A DNA stretch of 64,000 nt from G020348185 sp964525045 (GCA_964525045.1 CAZGFD010000017.1:14184-78183); one strand, 5' to 3'; numbered from the stretch's first letter, positions 45,963 to 54,874 are shown. The notes: generated from the sequence alone by a model not told the origin. Translations and numbers: made by a program.

Positions 45963-46325
45963 ATGATCAAATTTGTCATGTGCTGCTGCCGCCACCCGGA
46001 AATGTCTCGGAAACAGTTTCAGGATTATTGGCTTCATAATCATGCCCCACTCTTCAAGAAATTCTCAGAAACTTTCAAGACCAAAAGATATGTGCAATGC
46101 CATACAGTCGATACACCACTCAATGATGCGATCCGAGAATCCAGAGGGATGGCGCAAGAATACGATGGGGTCGCTGAAGTCTGGTTTGAGTCAGAAGAAG
46201 AGCTCATTGCAGCCATGAGTTCTCCGGAGGGGCAAAAGCTCAGTGGCATCTTACTCGAAGATGAGGGAAAGTTCTTGGATCATACCAAGTCAACGGCATT
46301 CATTACTCAAGAGTATGAGCTCTAG
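45963..46325 (+). CDS. EthD-domain protein
   Basis: 120 residues behind AAGGAGAA. It starts MIKFVMCCCRHPEMSRKQFQDYWLHNHAPL, the EthD/dimeric alpha-beta-barrel signature (a K..RxPxxSxexFxxyWxxxHaPL pattern), and continues with VAEVWFESEEELIAAMSSPEGQ. EthD-like proteins are small dimers found near degradation or redox genes; biochemical function is poorly known. Three adjacent cysteines (residues 7-9) are unusual and could bind metal. It stands alone between a CBS gene and a hypothetical exported protein. Confidence 0.8.
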   Translation: MIKFVMCCCRHPEMSRKQFQDYWLHNHAPLFKKFSETFKTKRYVQCHTVDTPLNDAIRESRGMAQEYDGVAEVWFESEEELIAAMSSPEGQKLSGILLEDEGKFLDHTKSTAFITQEYEL

Positions 46326-46473
46326 CAAACAGAAGTCGGGGTCGTCCATGACCATTGGTATAAATTTCAGTTCTCGCCTCAATGACCTGAAATTATAGAA
46401 ATAAGTCAATACTGTTGGCTGACCCCATTGGTTCACTGATTGGTAAGCTCATCCAGACCTAAAGGGGGAGATT

Positions 46474-46905
46474 ATGAAAAAAATTTTCTTCATAATGTGT
46501 TTTGTCGCAAGCGCTGTGAGTGTGGGATGGATCGCAAGCGGGCCGTTAGGGGCAGCAGACTTTTTTGAAAGGTCAATTCGCGGCAATCACAGGTTGGTTG
46601 GTTCCCTGCTGTGCGAAGAGCCCGTTACCACGTTTCTATCGGTGATGAACCTCCGTGGCAAGGAGCGAAATCATGTGGAGATCAGGTGGACCGATGGGGA
46701 GGGCATGCAAACGATGCGCACCCAGGTTATCCAACGCCACATCCCGCTGGTACTAACGTGTGAGACTGTTCCATCAGAATTCTCCCACTCGACACCCATC
46801 GTGGTACATGTAGACAGCGAATACCCCACCTCGGGGTTGCTGACACACGTGGTAAGAGGATCCCCAATTCAGAGCGCAGGATCATTCGCCTTGAAATCCT
46901 TCTGA
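46474..46905 (+). CDS. hypothetical exported protein
   Basis: 143 residues behind AAAGGGGGAG. A signal peptide (IFFIMCFVASAVSVGWIASGPLGAA) precedes a small strand-rich domain with two cysteines (LLCEEPVTTF and LTCETVPSEF) that could form a disulfide. It ends SAGSFALKSF. I recognise no family. It lies 110 bases before the cyclase-family hydrolase gene on the same strand and may share its transcript. Confidence 0.55.
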   Translation: MKKIFFIMCFVASAVSVGWIASGPLGAADFFERSIRGNHRLVGSLLCEEPVTTFLSVMNLRGKERNHVEIRWTDGEGMQTMRTQVIQRHIPLVLTCETVPSEFSHSTPIVVHVDSEYPTSGLLTHVVRGSPIQSAGSFALKSF

Positions 46906-47014
46906 AGGCGCGCCAGGGTCCGAACGTGTATTCTCCGGCTGAAGGCTTACCAGCCATTCAAATACATTTACCTTCCATCTCTTTCTAACCATCCTTGATG
47001 CGGAGGAGGTTCAC

Positions 47015-48100
47015 ATGAAAAGGGTAAGCATCGCGGCCATTATCGTTTTGGTCATTTTGGGAACAACATTCACTTTTGGGCAGCCTCGTCAACAGACCGT
47101 AACGGTTGAGCAGTCACGGAAGATTGTCCCTCTGCCTCCCTGGCCCAAAGGTGATCAACGGGGCATGGCCAACACACTCGGCCGGGGAACCTGGAATCGC
47201 TGCGCGTACCATCTAAGCCTACCAAATTCCAAAATCTACGAGTTGTCACACATTCGTTCCCCATCGGCGCCACACTCCCCATTCGGAGTTCCATTGGAAT
47301 ATACCTTCCACCCGACTAAGGGATTGGCGAACACCCGGCATGCCTGGAATGGCGAAACAATCAATGGCGAACCTGGCGCCCAATTTACGCAGATGGATGC
47401 TCTCGGGCATTTTGGATATTTGTCCGGAAGTTGGAATGGTAAGGGGGAGGTCCCAGTCGATTCCGTCCATTACTATGGTGGATACACCCAACGGGAGGTC
47501 AAACCGACGCCGGACTCACCTCTTCTAAAATTGGGCATTGAACAGGCACCGCCAATTCTTACCACCGCTATCCTACTCGACGCACGGTCTTATATTGGTA
47601 AGGGGAAAGCACTTCGGGCAGGACAGCGTGTGACGACCGATCACCTCATCGGCATGATCAAGGCCCAAGGGCTTGAGTGGCGAGGGCTCCTTCCTGGCGA
47701 CGTGTTATATATCTATACTGGGTGGGAAGATAATTGGTTGGATCCGGATACGAACAAGGTGTATTACACCAAAGGACCGGGGCTGTCGTTTGATGCCGTG
47801 AAATTTCTGGGGACCAAAAGCATCGTCCTTGTGGCATTGGATAATCCTTTTACCGATCCTGCCAACGAAGGGCAAATTTTCGGTAACGGTCCTGCGCCGA
47901 AAGGGACTCCCCCTGATCTGCCTTTTGTGGCGCATCATCAAAATCTGACTCAGTCGGGCATCCATCAAATCCAGAATGCTCATTTAGAGGAAATGGCAAA
48001 AGATAAGGTATGGACGTCCTGCACCATTATTCTCCCCTTACTGGAGAAAGGGGCCTCCGGTTCACCGGTGCGTCCCATTGCCATTGGGGCTCCGCAATAA
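47015..48100 (+). CDS. exported cyclase-family (kynurenine-formamidase-like) hydrolase
   Basis: 361 residues behind GGAGGAGG. A signal peptide (IAAIIVLVILGTTFTFG) is followed by the cyclase fold: RGMANTLGRGTW, a metal-site block GAQFTQMDALGHFGYLSG (variant of HxGTHxDxxxH) and ILLDARSYIGKG. Further on come LLPGDVLYIYTGWEDNW and a terminal LPLLEKGASGSPVRPIAIG. The HxGTH part reads GAQFTQ, so one metal ligand differs from formamidase, but the Asp and His of MDALGH are kept. This matches the longer members acting on cyclic or amide substrates. Periplasmic; substrate unknown. Confidence 0.8.
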   Translation: MKRVSIAAIIVLVILGTTFTFGQPRQQTVTVEQSRKIVPLPPWPKGDQRGMANTLGRGTWNRCAYHLSLPNSKIYELSHIRSPSAPHSPFGVPLEYTFHPTKGLANTRHAWNGETINGEPGAQFTQMDALGHFGYLSGSWNGKGEVPVDSVHYYGGYTQREVKPTPDSPLLKLGIEQAPPILTTAILLDARSYIGKGKALRAGQRVTTDHLIGMIKAQGLEWRGLLPGDVLYIYTGWEDNWLDPDTNKVYYTKGPGLSFDAVKFLGTKSIVLVALDNPFTDPANEGQIFGNGPAPKGTPPDLPFVAHHQNLTQSGIHQIQNAHLEEMAKDKVWTSCTIILPLLEKGASGSPVRPIAIGAPQ

Positions 48101-48295
48101 CTTGGATTGAAGTATAGGAATCAATTCTTGCCCTCCTTCAAGATTCACGATTCCGTTCTTTCCTCATTTTTATCCCGTGCCCAAAACCATTAGGGGGCGT
48201 CTCAGGAACAATCGGGGAGAGCGACTCTGGGAGGAGTGGAAAATTTTCCTGATCCATGCTGCAGAACGCCTGCCAAAAACGGAAGTGGAGAAATC

Positions 48296-48738
48296 ATGAA
48301 CACTGATCATTTTAGAATAATTCCTGTCATGATTTCTTGCATAATCATGATTGGGGGGTGTAGCACGATATCGAAAAAGGTTCATGCCATTGGTCACCCC
48401 CACCGCTTTGTGACCAGGGCCTAGAACAAGCTTTGATTGCCGTGTATTGGGGAACGGCCTGGCGCGAGGACCAAAAAGAAGTACCAACGAGAGAAAGGTA
48501 CGTCGAAGAGGGGATCAAAATATTCTTTTCCGGCCAGCAATGCTTTCACACCGTTTTTCTTTCTAAGGAAGTAATGGGGAGAGAGGCTTTGCTTGCCACT
48601 GACGAAGAACTGATATCAGGAGGCCATTCCGTAGGAGCAGCCTATGACATGAGGTTGAGGATCGAGGAATTAGGGCCGAATGTGTATCTCTATCTTTCTC
48701 CCATACTGTGGGAGTCAAAAAATGAAGTGCTCCTCTAA
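48296..48738 (+). pseudogene. frameshifted lipoprotein gene
   Basis: ATG 48296 (GGAG upstream) encodes a lipoprotein signal with lipobox (IIMIGGCSTIS) but stops at 48424. The rest of the protein continues in another frame from at least 48409: CDQGLEQALIAVYWGTAWRE, then VPTRERYVEEGIKIFFSG, to a stop at 48738. Read together they give one ~145-residue secreted protein, so a frameshift in the His/Pro-rich stretch near 48395-48410 has split it. A TTG at 48433 is unlikely to be a true start. Function unknown. A sequencing error cannot be excluded. Confidence 0.65.
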
Positions 48739-49217
48739 GCACGCGTTTTAGATGCAGCCCGGGGAACACTCGAGTCCGATATCTCCATCCGATGAATGCG
48801 CGGGGGGCCCTTCACTTTTCATGGGGCCGGCAGTCTTTCGAGTGATTTCACGAATACGTTGCATTCAATATTTTATGGTGAAGAAAGGATTTAACAAAGC
48901 GAAGTGAACGACATGGGATCACATCTTCTCTTGCGTAATTCCCTTTTCTCACCACTTGGCCACCGCCGACGCTACCCCCGCTCTGTTCATCGGCAAGGAT
49001 CCAGGATCATAAACCATGGCACGGAAGCAAAACTCCCAACAACAGAGGTGAATCTTTCTACAAGAGCATGCGTTCTGGAAAGAACTGACACCTTTCTTGA
49101 ACGTTGCGCATTGAAATGGCGGTAGCAGTGTCCTATCATGGGAGGACTTTAAATAAGGATTGGGGTGCAGAGGAAGATTTGTCAAATCCTAGATGACGGC
49201 TGTCAAAATTGACGCGT
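48739..49217. other. intergenic, nothing recognised
   Basis: Gap between two lipoprotein-type genes. ORFs of 73 and 78 codons on opposite strands lack features. No hairpin of note. Confidence 0.35.
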
Positions 49218-49652
49218 ATGAAGCTGATTGTTTCTATCCTCTTATTCTTCCTAGCAAGCTGTCAGACGACCCCTGTGCCCATCGAGGAAACTGATCTGGT
49301 GCCCCCTGATCGATTGTTTGCCTATCAATTTCCAACAGAGAAGACAACGGCCACCATTGAAGTGATTCGGGACAGGGGGTCAGTTGGGGCCGACTGTCAT
49401 ATCGGGGTCTTTCTCAATTACCAGTTAGCGGCTCGAATTGACCCAGGCGAACGGGCTCGGTTTGTGATCGAACCAGGGGAGACCGTAGTGGGAGCCGGGC
49501 GAGATCCACGGGGGGAGGAATTATGTGGGACCGATCAAGGCAATGTGAAACATGTGAGAACGACACTCGCCAATGGTGAAACCAAACGGTTCCGGGTATC
49601 CACCTCGGCGTTTGGGCGAATTCTGATTTCGCCTATCGCTCTGACCCCCTAG
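49218..49652 (+). CDS. hypothetical lipoprotein (DUF2846-like)
   Basis: 144 residues from ATG 49218 (in-frame TTG 49209). A short signal ending LFFLASC gives a lipobox at Cys15. The mature domain, TATIEVIRDRGSVGADCHIG, then VFLNYQLAARIDPGERARF, resembles DUF2846 lipoproteins. These share an IYVxRdxgxxGs-type strand, a small-molecule-like FLNG turn and a later LxxGE.x.F strand. Two cysteines (CHIG and ELCG) could pair. Probably periplasmic or outer-membrane-anchored; function unknown. Confidence 0.65.
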   Translation: MKLIVSILLFFLASCQTTPVPIEETDLVPPDRLFAYQFPTEKTTATIEVIRDRGSVGADCHIGVFLNYQLAARIDPGERARFVIEPGETVVGAGRDPRGEELCGTDQGNVKHVRTTLANGETKRFRVSTSAFGRILISPIALTP

Positions 49653-49808
49653 CGACGACCAACCTCCTCGCCTCAGCTCATCAGCGTTCATGTGGGGCTT
49701 TGCGCTCTGACGCAGGGGGGATGGTAAGGAAGTCCAAGAAAATCTGCCCATTGAAAGGGTTTTTTGGTTGGACATTATTAATGGGCCAGAAAAAAATGGG
49801 GACTCAAT

Positions 49809-50104
49809 ATGATACACCCCCAAAAACCGGTTACTAGACAGATTCGTTTTGTGCCATTGTTATCCTTTGCCTACTCGGCTCTCTCGCCGCCTGTCAATCG
49901 ACCAGTCAGACCAAGGACGGGAAGATATTGGAATGTACACTCTTGGGGGGAGAAGAAGTCACGCAACCGCCCGGTTCCGGAATAACCGCATGTTGTTATG
50001 AAAATGGCTGTTGGATATGTGATGAAAAAGGAAACGACTGTACGTTTGATCCGGCATATTCTGCTCCATTTTGGGAAGGGAAGTTCAAACGAGTGGATCA
50101 GTAA
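49809..50104 (+). pseudogene. frameshifted small cysteine-rich lipoprotein
   Basis: ATG 49809, with GGGG eight bases upstream, reads MIHPQKPVTRQIRF. The protein-like continuation is in another frame: IVILCLLGSLAACQSTSQTK (a lipobox), LECTLLGGEEV, then ITACCYENGCWICDEKGNDC, to the stop at 50104. That frame has a stop just upstream and no ATG/GTG/TTG before the lipobox, so a single-base frameshift near 49850 is the simplest reading. The mature part is Cys-rich (eight Cys counting the lipobox) and may bind metal. Family not recognised. Confidence 0.6.
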
Positions 50105-50189
50105 ACCTTCATCGCATTGACCCTCTCCTTTGTCAGGAGAGGGACCGACCAGATCTTCCCTCTCCTTGGGTTTCGGGTATAGTAACCCT

Positions 50190-51074
50190 ATGGGAGTGAG
50201 ATCAAATCGATCGACGCGTCAATCCCCTCGAAAACGAACAAGGCGAGGACGTCGAACGACCCTCTCCAAATTTTGGAGCTTCCTGCGTGTATGCTGGTTG
50301 CCCCTCCGGACCATCATAAGGGCAGTGCTGGCTTCACCGCCAATCGTTCGAACTGTCGGTATCTCCACCCTCCTCCTTCTTCTTTTTCTCGCCGCCAACT
50401 GGGCCTATCAAACGTTCCAAAAGCCAACCGAAATGTTTTTTCCCCTTGACCAGTCGCTCAACAAGCGTCCGGTTGAAACCTGGAGGGAATACGAATCTCT
50501 CTTTCGCAAGCATGCCACCGCGACCATTACCCCTGAGTTTCTGGCCGCCCTCGCCCAGGTGGAAGGCAGCGGCAATCCCATGGCACGGACCTACTGGCGA
50601 TGGCAACTGACATGGAATCCCCTGGAGTGGTACCAACCCGCCTCAAGCGCGGTTGGCATGTACCAGATCACCGACGGGACCTTCCGCCAGGCTGCGCGCT
50701 ATTGCATCCACGACCACGTGGTAGTCGAAGAGGGTCCCTGGCATGATCTACGATCCTGCTGGTTCAACGTCTTCTATACCCGCCTCTTGCCGAGCCATGC
50801 CATCGAATTAACCGCGGCCCTTCTCGATCGTCAGGTAGCCCAGACGATTGAATCACGACGCTTGCATGCCGTTACGCTTGAACAGAAACAGAATCTTGCG
50901 GCGATCATTCACCTATGCGGTTTTGGGACGGGCCGCACCTATGCCGCACGCCGCTTCCGTTTGACTCCTCACCAACGGTGCGGCGACCACGACGTGAGGA
51001 CCTATTTGGCACGAATCAAGGCCCTGAAGCACAAATTTGTCAAACTTTCAACAGGAAGCAAAACGATTCGCTAA
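50190..51074 (+). CDS. membrane-anchored lytic transglycosylase (SLT domain)
   Basis: 294 residues from ATG 50190; an in-frame TTG at 50130 would add 20. The N-terminus is very Arg-rich (RSTRQSPRKRTRRGRRT), followed by a membrane anchor (TVGISTLLLLLFLAANWAY). The SLT catalytic core has the catalytic Glu in FLAALAQVEGSGNPMA, then SSAVGMYQITDGTFRQAARYC and a later CGFGTGRTYA. It should cleave peptidoglycan in the periplasm with the anchor in the inner membrane. No ribosome binding site is clear at either start. Neighbour genes do not suggest a secretion system. Confidence 0.8.
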   Translation: MGVRSNRSTRQSPRKRTRRGRRTTLSKFWSFLRVCWLPLRTIIRAVLASPPIVRTVGISTLLLLLFLAANWAYQTFQKPTEMFFPLDQSLNKRPVETWREYESLFRKHATATITPEFLAALAQVEGSGNPMARTYWRWQLTWNPLEWYQPASSAVGMYQITDGTFRQAARYCIHDHVVVEEGPWHDLRSCWFNVFYTRLLPSHAIELTAALLDRQVAQTIESRRLHAVTLEQKQNLAAIIHLCGFGTGRTYAARRFRLTPHQRCGDHDVRTYLARIKALKHKFVKLSTGSKTIR

Positions 51075-51122
51075 AAGCTCTTAGAGAAATGAGGGTCGAT
51101 GTGCGAGTATGGAGACCTTTTG

Positions 51123-51213
51123 TAATTCAATAGTCATGCCTGATCCCAGGCCCTCACATGCCTTGGAGAATGGTTTGGCCCCTAGAATGTGGTATAACAA
51201 AGACTGCCCCCTT
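51123..51213 (+). repeat. direct repeat, left copy (flanking serine hydrolase)
   Basis: Begins TAATTCAATAGTCATGCCTG and ends around ATGTGGTATAACAAAGACTG. It resembles 52511-52600 over about 90 bases, with the best blocks at the ends (TAATTCAA, TAGTCATxCCTGAT, GAGAATxGTTTGG, ATGTGGTATAACAA). It probably includes the promoter of the following gene. Confidence 0.65.
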
Positions 51214-51256
51214 GCCTTCAAAATGGGGCTTTTTATCACCAGGGTAAAGGCCAAGA

Positions 51257-52513
51257 ATGAAATCATCCCAAATAGCCGTACAGAAACTTAGGAAACAAAT
51301 AAAGGGCATTATAAAGGAATACAACAATCCTGGAGTTGCGGTTGTTGCAACCCGAAATACCTTTCCGCCTCTATTCGAATATTACGGTGGTCCGGGAGCC
51401 CTGGTACCGGGAGAGAATTGGACGATACGGAATGATAGTATTTTTTTGATCGCCTCTGTGTCCAAACTTATTACCGTGGCTACCGTTTTACACTGCATTG
51501 AAAGGGTGAATCGACAACGGCAAAAAGAAAACAGGAAAATGCTCACAGTAGATTCAACAATAGAGGGATTCCTGCCATTTAAATTCAAGAATCCAAAATT
51601 TCCAAAACATCGAATTACATTTCAGCAATTGTTGGATCATACATCCGGCATTGTTGACAATTTCGAGATTGAGGAACTGCTTTATACGACCAATGCGGAT
51701 AGCCCAATAAACATGGGAGAGTTTTGCAGGTGGTATCTGACCCCAATTCCCAAAGGGAAACAAGGACATACGGTTCCTGGCCACAAAAACACTCTATTTT
51801 ACAGTAAAAAGAATTTTGATAAGCCTGGAGTGTTTAGTTATTCAAATGCCGCTTACACCTTACTTGGTTATTTGGTGGAATGTCTGTGCAAAAAAGAGTT
51901 AAACCAAACCCGATACATGTGGGAATACTGCGACGAACATATTCTAGAACCAATGGGGATCGGAACGAAGGGTTCATTCGCAGGCCGTTTTCTTTTTTCA
52001 CAATTAAAAAATTCGATAAGCAAAATGGCACGACCCGGACAGCGAATGCCTTATTATAGTTTTCCGGGGTATGCGAATGGGGGTTTCCGATGTACAGGTC
52101 CAGCCTTAGGGCGAATCATGAGCATGTTTATCAACGGTGGAACCTTTCAGACAAAAAATAAAAAGGTAAAAATCCTTTCCAAAGAGACGATGGCCAATGT
52201 TACAAATTTTACCGTGAGAAAAACCCCGTGGCAGACCCTCTATTCATATGGATTTGGCTTTAGAACGGATTTGATTAAAAAATTACCGCCTGATGCTCCC
52301 TTGTCCTCCTCTATGCCGCAGCCAAGGCTTGCAATCGGGCATACCGGTGGAGAGCATGGTGTGGCGACCTGTTTGTATTGGGTAAATGATCCTCAAGACG
52401 CAAGGAATAGTATTGGTGTGTTGGTACTCACCAATACCAATTGGCCTGAAGTGAAAAACGGAGCTCCCCTAGATATCGCAATTGCTGTGTTCGATGCCTT
52501 TCAGGGTCATTAA
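51257..52513 (+). CDS. serine beta-lactamase-family hydrolase
   Basis: 418 residues, class C/penicillin-binding-protein fold: SVSK (Ser67, Lys70), the YSN triad (195-197) within VFSYSNAAYTLLGYLVE, and GHTGGEHG near 360 replacing the KTG box. No signal peptide or lipobox is seen, so it may be cytoplasmic, which is unusual for penicillin-binding relatives but common for esterase-type members. Codon use is more AT-rich than neighbouring genes, suggesting acquisition. It sits between two ~90 bp imperfect direct repeats. True beta-lactamase activity is not implied; esterase or peptidase activity is more likely. Confidence 0.85.
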   Translation: MKSSQIAVQKLRKQIKGIIKEYNNPGVAVVATRNTFPPLFEYYGGPGALVPGENWTIRNDSIFLIASVSKLITVATVLHCIERVNRQRQKENRKMLTVDSTIEGFLPFKFKNPKFPKHRITFQQLLDHTSGIVDNFEIEELLYTTNADSPINMGEFCRWYLTPIPKGKQGHTVPGHKNTLFYSKKNFDKPGVFSYSNAAYTLLGYLVECLCKKELNQTRYMWEYCDEHILEPMGIGTKGSFAGRFLFSQLKNSISKMARPGQRMPYYSFPGYANGGFRCTGPALGRIMSMFINGGTFQTKNKKVKILSKETMANVTNFTVRKTPWQTLYSYGFGFRTDLIKKLPPDAPLSSSMPQPRLAIGHTGGEHGVATCLYWVNDPQDARNSIGVLVLTNTNWPEVKNGAPLDIAIAVFDAFQGH

Positions 52514-52600
52514 TTCAATCCATAGTCATTCCTGATTCCATTTTTTGTTTTCTTTGAGAATAGTTTGGGGCCTGGGATGTGGTATAACAAGAACTGACCT
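52511..52600 (+). repeat. direct repeat, right copy
   Basis: Matches the left copy at 51123-51213 with scattered differences and a few small gaps. It overlaps the stop of the serine hydrolase gene and lies about 95 bases before the ACT-domain gene. Like the left copy it contains ATGTGGTATAACAA, plausibly a -10 region. Confidence 0.65.
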
Positions 52601-52695
52601 AAAGTCTTCTAATGAAAATGATCTCAGGCGGGTAAAATCAAAAAGATATCTTGTCTGGATTCCTACAGACAACCATTTCTCGAGGATGAAAATCT

Positions 52696-53238
52696 ATGAT
52701 GCGTGCATTGGTTTTGACGGTAATCGGGAAAGATCAACCGGGTCTGGTTGAAGCGCTATCGGATGTGATTGCCCGGCACGAGGGAAGCTGGGACGAAAGC
52801 CGTATGGCACGCCTGGCAGGCCACTTCGCAGGGGTTGTCCAAATTCACATCAGCGAGGACAAGGCTGAGGCCCTGATCGCTTCGCTCCCAACACTGGTTG
52901 ACCGAGGCCTTTCCGTCAATGTGGTGGACAGCGACTGGTCACTTGCAGTTGTCGACCATGGCCAACCATTGCGACTCGAGCTGGTAGGACAAGACCGCCC
53001 GGGAATCGTGCTGGAGATTTCGCGGACTTTAGTGGGGCTGGGGGTCAGCGTGCAGGAACTAAAGACCGTAGTTGAGAGCGCCCCGATGTCCGGAGAGAAG
53101 CTCTTTCGGGGTGAGGCCGAACTTGTTCCTCCCGTCAATGTCGGATTTGAAGAAATCCGCACAGCTCTTGAAAAACTGGCTGACGATATGGTCATTGAGA
53201 TTACTTTGAAGACCAACCAGAAAACTGGAGATGGGTGA
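52696..53238 (+). CDS. double ACT-domain protein (GcvR-like)
   Basis: 180 residues, two tandem ACT domains: MMRALVLTVIGKDQPGLVEALSDVIARH (1-80) and LRLELVGQDRPGIVLEISRTL (about 95-175). The GKDQPGLV and GQDRPGIV turns are the ligand-site loops. The arrangement matches GcvR-type regulators of glycine cleavage, but close relatives also act as general amino-acid sensors. A gcv cluster is not present, so the role is open. No DNA-binding domain, as expected for the family. Cytoplasmic. Confidence 0.85.
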   Translation: MMRALVLTVIGKDQPGLVEALSDVIARHEGSWDESRMARLAGHFAGVVQIHISEDKAEALIASLPTLVDRGLSVNVVDSDWSLAVVDHGQPLRLELVGQDRPGIVLEISRTLVGLGVSVQELKTVVESAPMSGEKLFRGEAELVPPVNVGFEEIRTALEKLADDMVIEITLKTNQKTGDG

Positions 53239-53596
53239 AGGAACCCTTAAAGATGGAAGCCTGATCCGAATAACCTCCTTCTTTGCTGTCCTTCGCCAAT
53301 TTGAATGCCGCTTGGTCCAAGACCTGCGAATACAGGAGTCTTTAAGGTTAATACAACTAGATTCCCCCCTAATCCCCTTCGCGTACTCCTGCCAGCCCTC
53401 GTGACTCATGACCCAAATTGAATAAGTAAATTTGCCCTCGTTTTTTCTTCGTGGAGGTGCATGGTACAGCAGTGCCCTCTAGATTTTCTTCTTCAGCGTT
53501 TTGTATTCTAACCTTGTCCGCAACCAATCAACCGCTCGGGTGAAAAAGCGGACGAACGACACCGTTTGTCTAGGCTAATAACTGGGGGAAAGAATC
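53239..53596. other. intergenic, nothing recognised
   Basis: Spacer before the exported protein gene. A minus-strand ORF overlapping the ACT gene end is a shadow. No clear regulatory site. Confidence 0.35.
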
Positions 53597-54052
53597 ATGA
53601 AACCAATCACTCTTTTATTTGTTTTAATTTGCTTACTCGGCTCGCCAACCTTGGCTTCGGCTAATGTTGAATCGGTGCGAGCCTGCTTAGCAACCTGGCC
53701 TGATCATCCTTTTGATTCGAAAAACCTTTCCTACAGAACGGTATCTGGACGAGTAAAGATCTTTGGCATTGGTGGCGACATCAATGAATCCGTTGCCACT
53801 GAAAAACCGGAGTTGGTATTGATCCTTCCTAACGTCAGTGTCATGACCAAAGCCACCATGACGTTGATGAATCCCAACGGCTGGTACTGCCTGCGCTCCA
53901 AAGTTAATGTGATGGCTTCCAGCGATATTTACCTGCACTGTAAGGCCCATTTGGCTTCGAGTAAAGGCGGGACCACCGTATTAGGGGGCGGCGATGATAA
54001 GGGTGTGACGGTGATGGGAAAAGCCACGATTTATCGCCAAGGTTGTGAATAA
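53597..54052 (+). CDS. hypothetical exported protein
   Basis: 151 residues behind a GGGGGAAAG site. A signal peptide (LLFVLICLLGSPTLASA) is followed by a segment with Cys near residue 30, then LVLILPNVSVMTKATMTLMN (beta strands). Later come YCLRSKVNVMASSDIYLHCKAHL and a Gly-rich tail ending RQGCE. Four Cys in the mature part could form two disulfides. No family recognised. Its transcript seems to end at the hairpin at 54104, next to which a repeat element has inserted. Confidence 0.55.
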   Translation: MKPITLLFVLICLLGSPTLASANVESVRACLATWPDHPFDSKNLSYRTVSGRVKIFGIGGDINESVATEKPELVLILPNVSVMTKATMTLMNPNGWYCLRSKVNVMASSDIYLHCKAHLASSKGGTTVLGGGDDKGVTVMGKATIYRQGCE

Positions 54053-54103
54053 GGAATTTTAGGAGCGGCTTCGCCACATGAGGATAATTCCCTCACCATG
54101 GAG

Positions 54104-54128
54104 TCTGACGTCTGAATCAGATGTCAGA
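54104..54128 (+). terminator. hairpin, possible terminator disrupted by the repeat element
   Basis: TCTGACGTCTGA and TCAGATGTCAGA are near-perfect inverted repeats (11 of 12). No T-run follows, because the repeat element begins at 54130. Confidence 0.4.
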
Positions 54129-54129
54129 T

Positions 54130-54358
54130 GGGGTCGTTGCTTGACATGATATATATTATTTCAGGCTCTCTACAGCAATCTCTGTCAGGATACCAACCCC
54201 TTCAACCTCTTTTTCATGGTCCTTCAGTCTTCTGTGGAAAACGCTTGAGTATACTTTCCCTCTCCCGCAACAGAGATCTCTGTCCTTTTTTGTACACTGG
54301 TATAGGGGAGAAAGAAGAAATTGAGAAACTAAACTCTATAAAGTCAAAAAGCGACCCC
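54130..54358. mobile_element. MITE-like element, copy 1 (229 bp)
   Basis: Starts GGGGTCGTTGCTTGAC and ends GTCAAAAAGCGACCCC, which are terminal inverted repeats (14 of 16 matching). The inside is AT-rich, encodes no credible protein and shares a GGCTCTCTAC...TCATGGTCCTT...CTTCTGTGG core with the copies at 54.9 and 62.7 kb. It lies one base after a hairpin. No target duplication was recognised. Confidence 0.7.
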
Positions 54359-54470
54359 TATCAGCTTGACGGGCTACGCTTGAGAATCTGACTGAACATA
54401 CGGCATGATTTAATCACATTAAGGGTGAATTTCTGCGGGATTGGCCTTTGGGATCTTACAAGGAGGACAT

Positions 54471-54749
54471 ATGGAGTGGAGAGCCAGTCATATTTTAGTC
54501 AAAGAGAAAGGGTTGGCCGAAGACTTGAGAAACCGTATTAAAAATGGAGGAGATTTTGGAGCTTTGGCTGAAGAATTTTCTACTTGTCCCAGCAAATCCA
54601 GTAAAGGCAACCTTGGGTGGTTTGGTCCCGGCAAAATGGTCAAAGCCTTTGAAGATGCCGTTAAACGTCTTGGCCATGGAGGGATTAGCCCAGTCGTTTC
54701 AACTCAATTTGGCTACCACATTATTAAAAAGACCGGGCAGAAGGATTAA
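54471..54749 (+). CDS. parvulin-type peptidyl-prolyl isomerase (stand-alone)
   Basis: 92 residues, a bare rotamase domain: RASHILVKEKGLAEDLRNRI (the ASHILV opening and catalytic-His region), GGDFGALAEEFSTCPSKSSK, GNLGWFGPGKMVKAFEDAV, and VVSTQFGYHIIKKTGQ. ATG 54471 is preceded by AAGGAGG; an in-frame upstream ATG (54441) is not. No signal peptide, so probably cytoplasmic, like PpiC. It is flanked on both sides by repeat-element copies (54130-54358 and 54875-55056). Confidence 0.9.
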   Translation: MEWRASHILVKEKGLAEDLRNRIKNGGDFGALAEEFSTCPSKSSKGNLGWFGPGKMVKAFEDAVKRLGHGGISPVVSTQFGYHIIKKTGQKD

Positions 54750-54874
54750 TCCGATAATAAAAATGGGCAGAGGACAGGTCTTGTAGTAAGGCATTACTCC
54801 TCCGTTGGGTTTTTGTGTGGTCTCACCGCCCGTCGCACTGGGCTGAAGTGCACCCAAAGTATTTTCACTTCCGA

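Noticed and set aside
51257..52513. Antibiotic-resistance beta-lactamase
   Set aside because: Only the generic SxxK/YxN fold motifs are present; there is no signal peptide and the KTG box is replaced by HTG, so an esterase-type member is more likely.
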